A stretch of DNA of 64,000 nucleotides, taken from contig WGMD01000029.1 in NCBI GenBank assembly GCA_016125255.1, forward strand, positions 62,001 through 126,000. The letters are read 5' to 3'. Under the pieces are notes generated by a model. It ran no database searches. It saw nothing but the letters and a program-made list of their open reading frames with translations, and was not told the DNA's origin. A program made the translations under genes and the position numbers. Numbering within the stretch: the first letter of the stretch is position 1; every line of letters starts with the position of its first letter. Positions 61,419 to 64,000 of this stretch are shown one piece after another. This stretch comes from Planctomycetota bacterium (GTDB taxonomy: Bacteria; Planctomycetota; Phycisphaerae; Phycisphaerales; Zrk34).

Positions 61419-63140
61419 ATGACGATGACGCCATCGAATGACTCATCGAGCGAATCCAAACAAGCCGCGGGCGAGCGGTTTGTCGTGCAGGTCGCGCGCG
61501 ACGGGACGGTCATCGCGAAGGTCAACATCGACAAGACGCCGCTGACAATCGGGCGGTCCAAGTCGGCGGAGCTGCGCATCGATGACGACCGCGTGTCGCG
61601 CCGGCATGCGGAGATCGCGCGGGACAAGATCGGCCGTTGGGTGCTGCGCGATCTGGGCAGTCGCAACGGGACGCTCATCGACGGCCTGCCGGTCAGCGAG
61701 ATGACGATCGACCTGGGCCGGGCATTTACGATCGGCGATTACACCTTCCGGATCATGCCCGTCGAGACGGCGAGCGAGCGGCCGCAGAGGGCGAGGCCGA
61801 CGACGATCGTCGATTCGCCGCTGACGCATTACAGCACGTTCGGCGCCAACGCCGCCCGCATCGACACGCATCATCTGCACACGCTGACGGACTTCGGGCA
61901 TGAACTGCTCGGTCTGGCGACACGGCGCGAGCGGCTGGAGCGATTGTGCCGGCTGATGGTCGACGGTGCGTTTCACGGTCGATTCGCGGCGGCGCTTTCG
62001 ATGCGGCGCAGCGATCTGGAGCCGGAGCCGCAGGCGTTATGCGATGCGGTTCAGTCGGCCCGGGCGCAACAGCGCGGCGAAGCGCCGCCGCATCTGTCGC
62101 GCGGGCTGCTGGCGGCGATCAATGACAAACCCGCCCCGACGTTCGCGTCCAACACGGGCGGATCGAGCGGCGGGGTTGAAATGTCGATGGCGCCCGAAGC
62201 GGTCGGCGAGCAGGCGGCGGCGGCCGTCCCGCTCAACTTTGACGATGACACGCTGGAGGTGCTGTACGTGGCGTTTCCCCCGCAGTTCGGGACGGCGGAG
62301 TGGTTGACGCTCGTCGCGCTGGCGGCGCAGCAGTATCAGCAGGCGGAGGCGGCGATCAGGGCGCAGGAGCAGGCGCAGCGTCATGCGGCTTTGGAGCGGG
62401 AGCTGGCGGCGGCGCGCGTGATTCAGTTCCGTCTCGTGCCGCGCGAGCCCTCGGCGCATGGATTGGAAATCGCGCTGGGGTTCGAGCCGTGCCGCTGGGT
62501 CGGGGGCGATTACGTCGACGTGGTGCGCGATCAGTCGGGGGCGACGCTCTTGGTCATCGCGGACGTGACGGGCAAGGGATTGCCGGCGGCGCTGGTGGCG
62601 AGCGAGATGCATGCGATGGTGCATGCGTTCGTGCGTGCGGGCGCGGGATTGGGCGCGATGATGGACGGGCTCAACAGTCATCTGTGCGAGTACCTTGATG
62701 ACGGAACATTCGTGACGGCGATCGCGCTGCGGCTCGACAGCGCCAGCGGCGAACTGGAGTGCATCAATGCGGGGCATCCGCCGGCGCTGGTGATCGATGC
62801 GCGCGGCGAGGTGCGGTCAATGCAGCAGGCGGAGAATCTGCCGCTGGGGATCGCGGCCGAACCGATGATCACCTCGCGCGAATCGCTTCCGGCAGGGGCG
62901 CTGCTTGCGATGTACACCGACGGGCTCACGGAGATGCGGCGGGAGAATGCTTCGATGCTCAACGTGGAGGGACTGGGCGGAGAGCTGGCGAAAATTTACG
63001 CCAAAATGGCCCGAGAAAACCTCACGAAAGTCAGCGAAGCGCTCAGCGATCGTTTGGACGCGATCCAGGGCGCTCGAGCAGCCGAGGACGATCGAACCTA
63101 CCTTCTCGCTCGCCGAGCCCCGGGCGCTGGGGGCGATTAG
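61419..63140 (+). CDS. FHA-domain / SpoIIE-type PP2C phosphatase
   Basis: A 573-residue protein (ATG at 61419; second ATG two codons on). Residues ~20-115 are an FHA domain: PLTIGRSKSAELRIDDDRVSRRHAEI and LRDLGSRNGTLIDG, the phosphothreonine-reading loops. The middle (about 140-330) is a GAF-like linker ending in a coiled coil (QQYQQAEAAIRAQEQAQRHAALERELAAARVIQ). The C-terminal RsbU/SpoIIE phosphatase: GDYVDVVRDQSGATLLVIADVTGKGLPAALVASEMHAMVH, DGTFVTAIALRLD, ECINAGHPPALVI, AMYTDGLTEMR, with metal-binding Asp residues present. Such proteins control partner-switching sigma regulation; no anti-sigma partner is adjacent. Confidence 0.93.
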   Translation: MTMTPSNDSSSESKQAAGERFVVQVARDGTVIAKVNIDKTPLTIGRSKSAELRIDDDRVSRRHAEIARDKIGRWVLRDLGSRNGTLIDGLPVSEMTIDLGRAFTIGDYTFRIMPVETASERPQRARPTTIVDSPLTHYSTFGANAARIDTHHLHTLTDFGHELLGLATRRERLERLCRLMVDGAFHGRFAAALSMRRSDLEPEPQALCDAVQSARAQQRGEAPPHLSRGLLAAINDKPAPTFASNTGGSSGGVEMSMAPEAVGEQAAAAVPLNFDDDTLEVLYVAFPPQFGTAEWLTLVALAAQQYQQAEAAIRAQEQAQRHAALERELAAARVIQFRLVPREPSAHGLEIALGFEPCRWVGGDYVDVVRDQSGATLLVIADVTGKGLPAALVASEMHAMVHAFVRAGAGLGAMMDGLNSHLCEYLDDGTFVTAIALRLDSASGELECINAGHPPALVIDARGEVRSMQQAENLPLGIAAEPMITSRESLPAGALLAMYTDGLTEMRRENASMLNVEGLGGELAKIYAKMARENLTKVSEALSDRLDAIQGARAAEDDRTYLLARRAPGAGGD

Positions 63141-64000
63141 GCGGGCCTTCGCCGGGCGGACCATTGTCATTGGGCCGCGGCGGCGGAGCGTCATTGGCGC
63201 CGTCCTTGTTGGCCGTGCGATCGACCGGCTCGGCGCGAAGCTGCGCGGCTGTGCCATGGATGACGCGGAATCGGACATGCTCGAACGATGTGTCGGTCGC
63301 CATCGACGTCAACCCCGGCGCATCGGGCGCAGTGAGCATCAGGTTCGGCTCAAGGCGCAGGCCCATCGGCGGGCCGGACCAGTGCAAGACCGCGTGATCG
63401 TTGAGTGCGACGTTCACGCTGACCTTGTCCGCTTCGTGCGACACCTGAACGAACATGCTCAGCGGACCGTCGAGCTTGATGTCGGCGGGGATGGACTGAT
63501 CGACCGCATCTTGATCCTTCAGTTCGAGCCGCAGATTCGCCGCGGCGGTGTCGATCACCAGATGAACGGCCGCGGACGGCGCGAGCGGCAGGATCAGGCC
63601 GGTCGTATGGCCGAAGACCTGATGGAATTCGGCCTGCAGTTCGTAGTCATCAAGCACGCGCACGGGCAGCACCAGGCGCGGGCGTCGATTGTCGCCACCG
63701 GGACCGGCCTGCGCGACCAGACCGCGCGGCGTGATGACCCAACGTGCGTCGATCGCATCGGCGCGCGGGTCGATGAAGGGCATCAGATCGACGAGCCCGC
63801 TGGCCGGCGTCAGCACAACCGCGCCGTCGGGGATCACCAGTTCAGGATGCGGCGGCGGCGCGGGCGCGGCGGGAGGCGTCGGTGTCAGCGGCGCGGTCGG
63901 GGCGGGCTCGGCCGGTTGAATCCGCGTCGGTTCCGTCGGCGGATCGAGTTTGACGAGCTTCGGCGATTCGGCCGAGGGCGCGGGCGGTGCGGTGACGACC
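63043..64000 (-). CDS. C-terminal part of a large protein with proline-rich linker (5' end outside window)
   Basis: The frame is open to the window edge (about 318 residues visible, TAPPAPSAESPKLVKLDPP ... PPHPELVIPDG), so the start lies beyond it. The first ~55 visible residues are a Pro/Ala/Thr linker; then comes a ~180-residue beta-rich domain (LVLPVRVLDDYELQAEFHQVFGHTTGLILPLAP, AVHLVIDTAAANLRLELKDQD, SFEHVRFRVIHGTA), like a concanavalin/laminin-type sandwich. The last ~55 residues are Arg/Pro/Gly-rich and disordered. Its last 98 bases overlap the phosphatase gene tail to tail. Could be the end of a protein kinase or secreted sensor; undetermined. Confidence 0.55.
   Translation of the reverse strand, partial: VVTAPPAPSAESPKLVKLDPPTEPTRIQPAEPAPTAPLTPTPPAAPAPPPHPELVIPDGAVVLTPASGLVDLMPFIDPRADAIDARWVITPRGLVAQAGPGGDNRRPRLVLPVRVLDDYELQAEFHQVFGHTTGLILPLAPSAAVHLVIDTAAANLRLELKDQDAVDQSIPADIKLDGPLSMFVQVSHEADKVSVNVALNDHAVLHWSGPPMGLRLEPNLMLTAPDAPGLTSMATDTSFEHVRFRVIHGTAAQLRAEPVDRTANKDGANDAPPPRPNDNGPPGEGPPNRPQRPGLGEREGRFDRPRLLERPGSRPNDR

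Noticed and set aside
1-64000. Prophage, insertion sequence or integrative element
   Set aside because: No integrase, transposase, terminase or structural phage gene was seen anywhere in the window.

Overview
The window looks like chromosomal DNA of a planctomycete, most likely class Phycisphaerae. It is GC-rich. It carries a DUF1501 protein paired with a PSD1/DUF1549/DUF1553 cytochrome-c-like protein, several PEP-CTERM-type surface proteins whose tails read like VPxPAALPAGLxL...RRR, 'H-x-W' prepilin-like proteins, and a sigma factor of the Rhodopirellula/Verrucomicrobium type. No phage genes, transposases, rRNA genes or CRISPR arrays were seen. This assignment rests on gene families, not on a database search.

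Layout. 1-3264: the tail of a surface-type protein, a PEP-CTERM beta-strand-repeat protein and a prepilin-like protein (cassette A, cut by the window edge). 3641-8743: DUF1501 + PSD1 pair (minus strand). 9010-9534: BamE-like membrane protein. 9799-15626: chaperone block groEL1-groES-groEL2-dnaJ-grpE-fmdB-like, with a near-consensus sigma54 promoter in front. 15747-19979: alcohol dehydrogenase, small beta-carbonic-anhydrase-like protein, icd, WD40 protein and acylphosphatase (minus). 20033-23244: asparaginase-family hydrolase overlapping priA. 23270-24022: small protein kinase. 24312-29193: cassette B, an ECF sigma factor, FecR/LamG membrane protein, PEP-CTERM beta-strand protein and prepilin-like protein with overlapping starts and stops. 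29576-33555: HEAT-repeat protein and RNase Y (minus). 34535-41289: degenerate receiver, a 63-residue protein, a PEP-CTERM protein, an outer-membrane barrel and a very repetitive PEP-CTERM protein.

41350-47690: xylulokinase, lipoprotein, phosphomannomutase, orphan nucleotidyltransferase, DinG-type helicase. 47780-54073: TPR protein; a tightly overlapping minus operon (ASCH/B3-like, TIM-barrel isomerase, nadC, AMMECR1, rsmG); scpB-lipoprotein-adenylate kinase. 54061-57972: a GbsR-type regulator and an operon of a cobalamin-type radical SAM enzyme (BchE-like), a small membrane protein, a DCC-family thiol protein and a DUF2071 protein, with two nearly identical palindromes as candidate operators. 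58079-61218: a two-gene TIR-transmembrane / SLOG-4TM operon that resembles nucleotide-signalling conflict systems. 61308-63140: a tRNA with anticodon CAT (best match tRNA-Ile2) and an FHA-SpoIIE phosphatase, with the end of a proline-rich protein converging on it.

The strongest candidates for undescribed systems are (i) the TIR-TM / SLOG-SLATT-like pair, (ii) the duplicated sigma/FecR/PEP-CTERM/prepilin cassette, and (iii) the GbsR-controlled radical SAM operon. Many genes are followed by one of a few families of perfect hairpins. One of these (core GCTCAGGGATGGCCATCC) occurs three times, always at gene ends.
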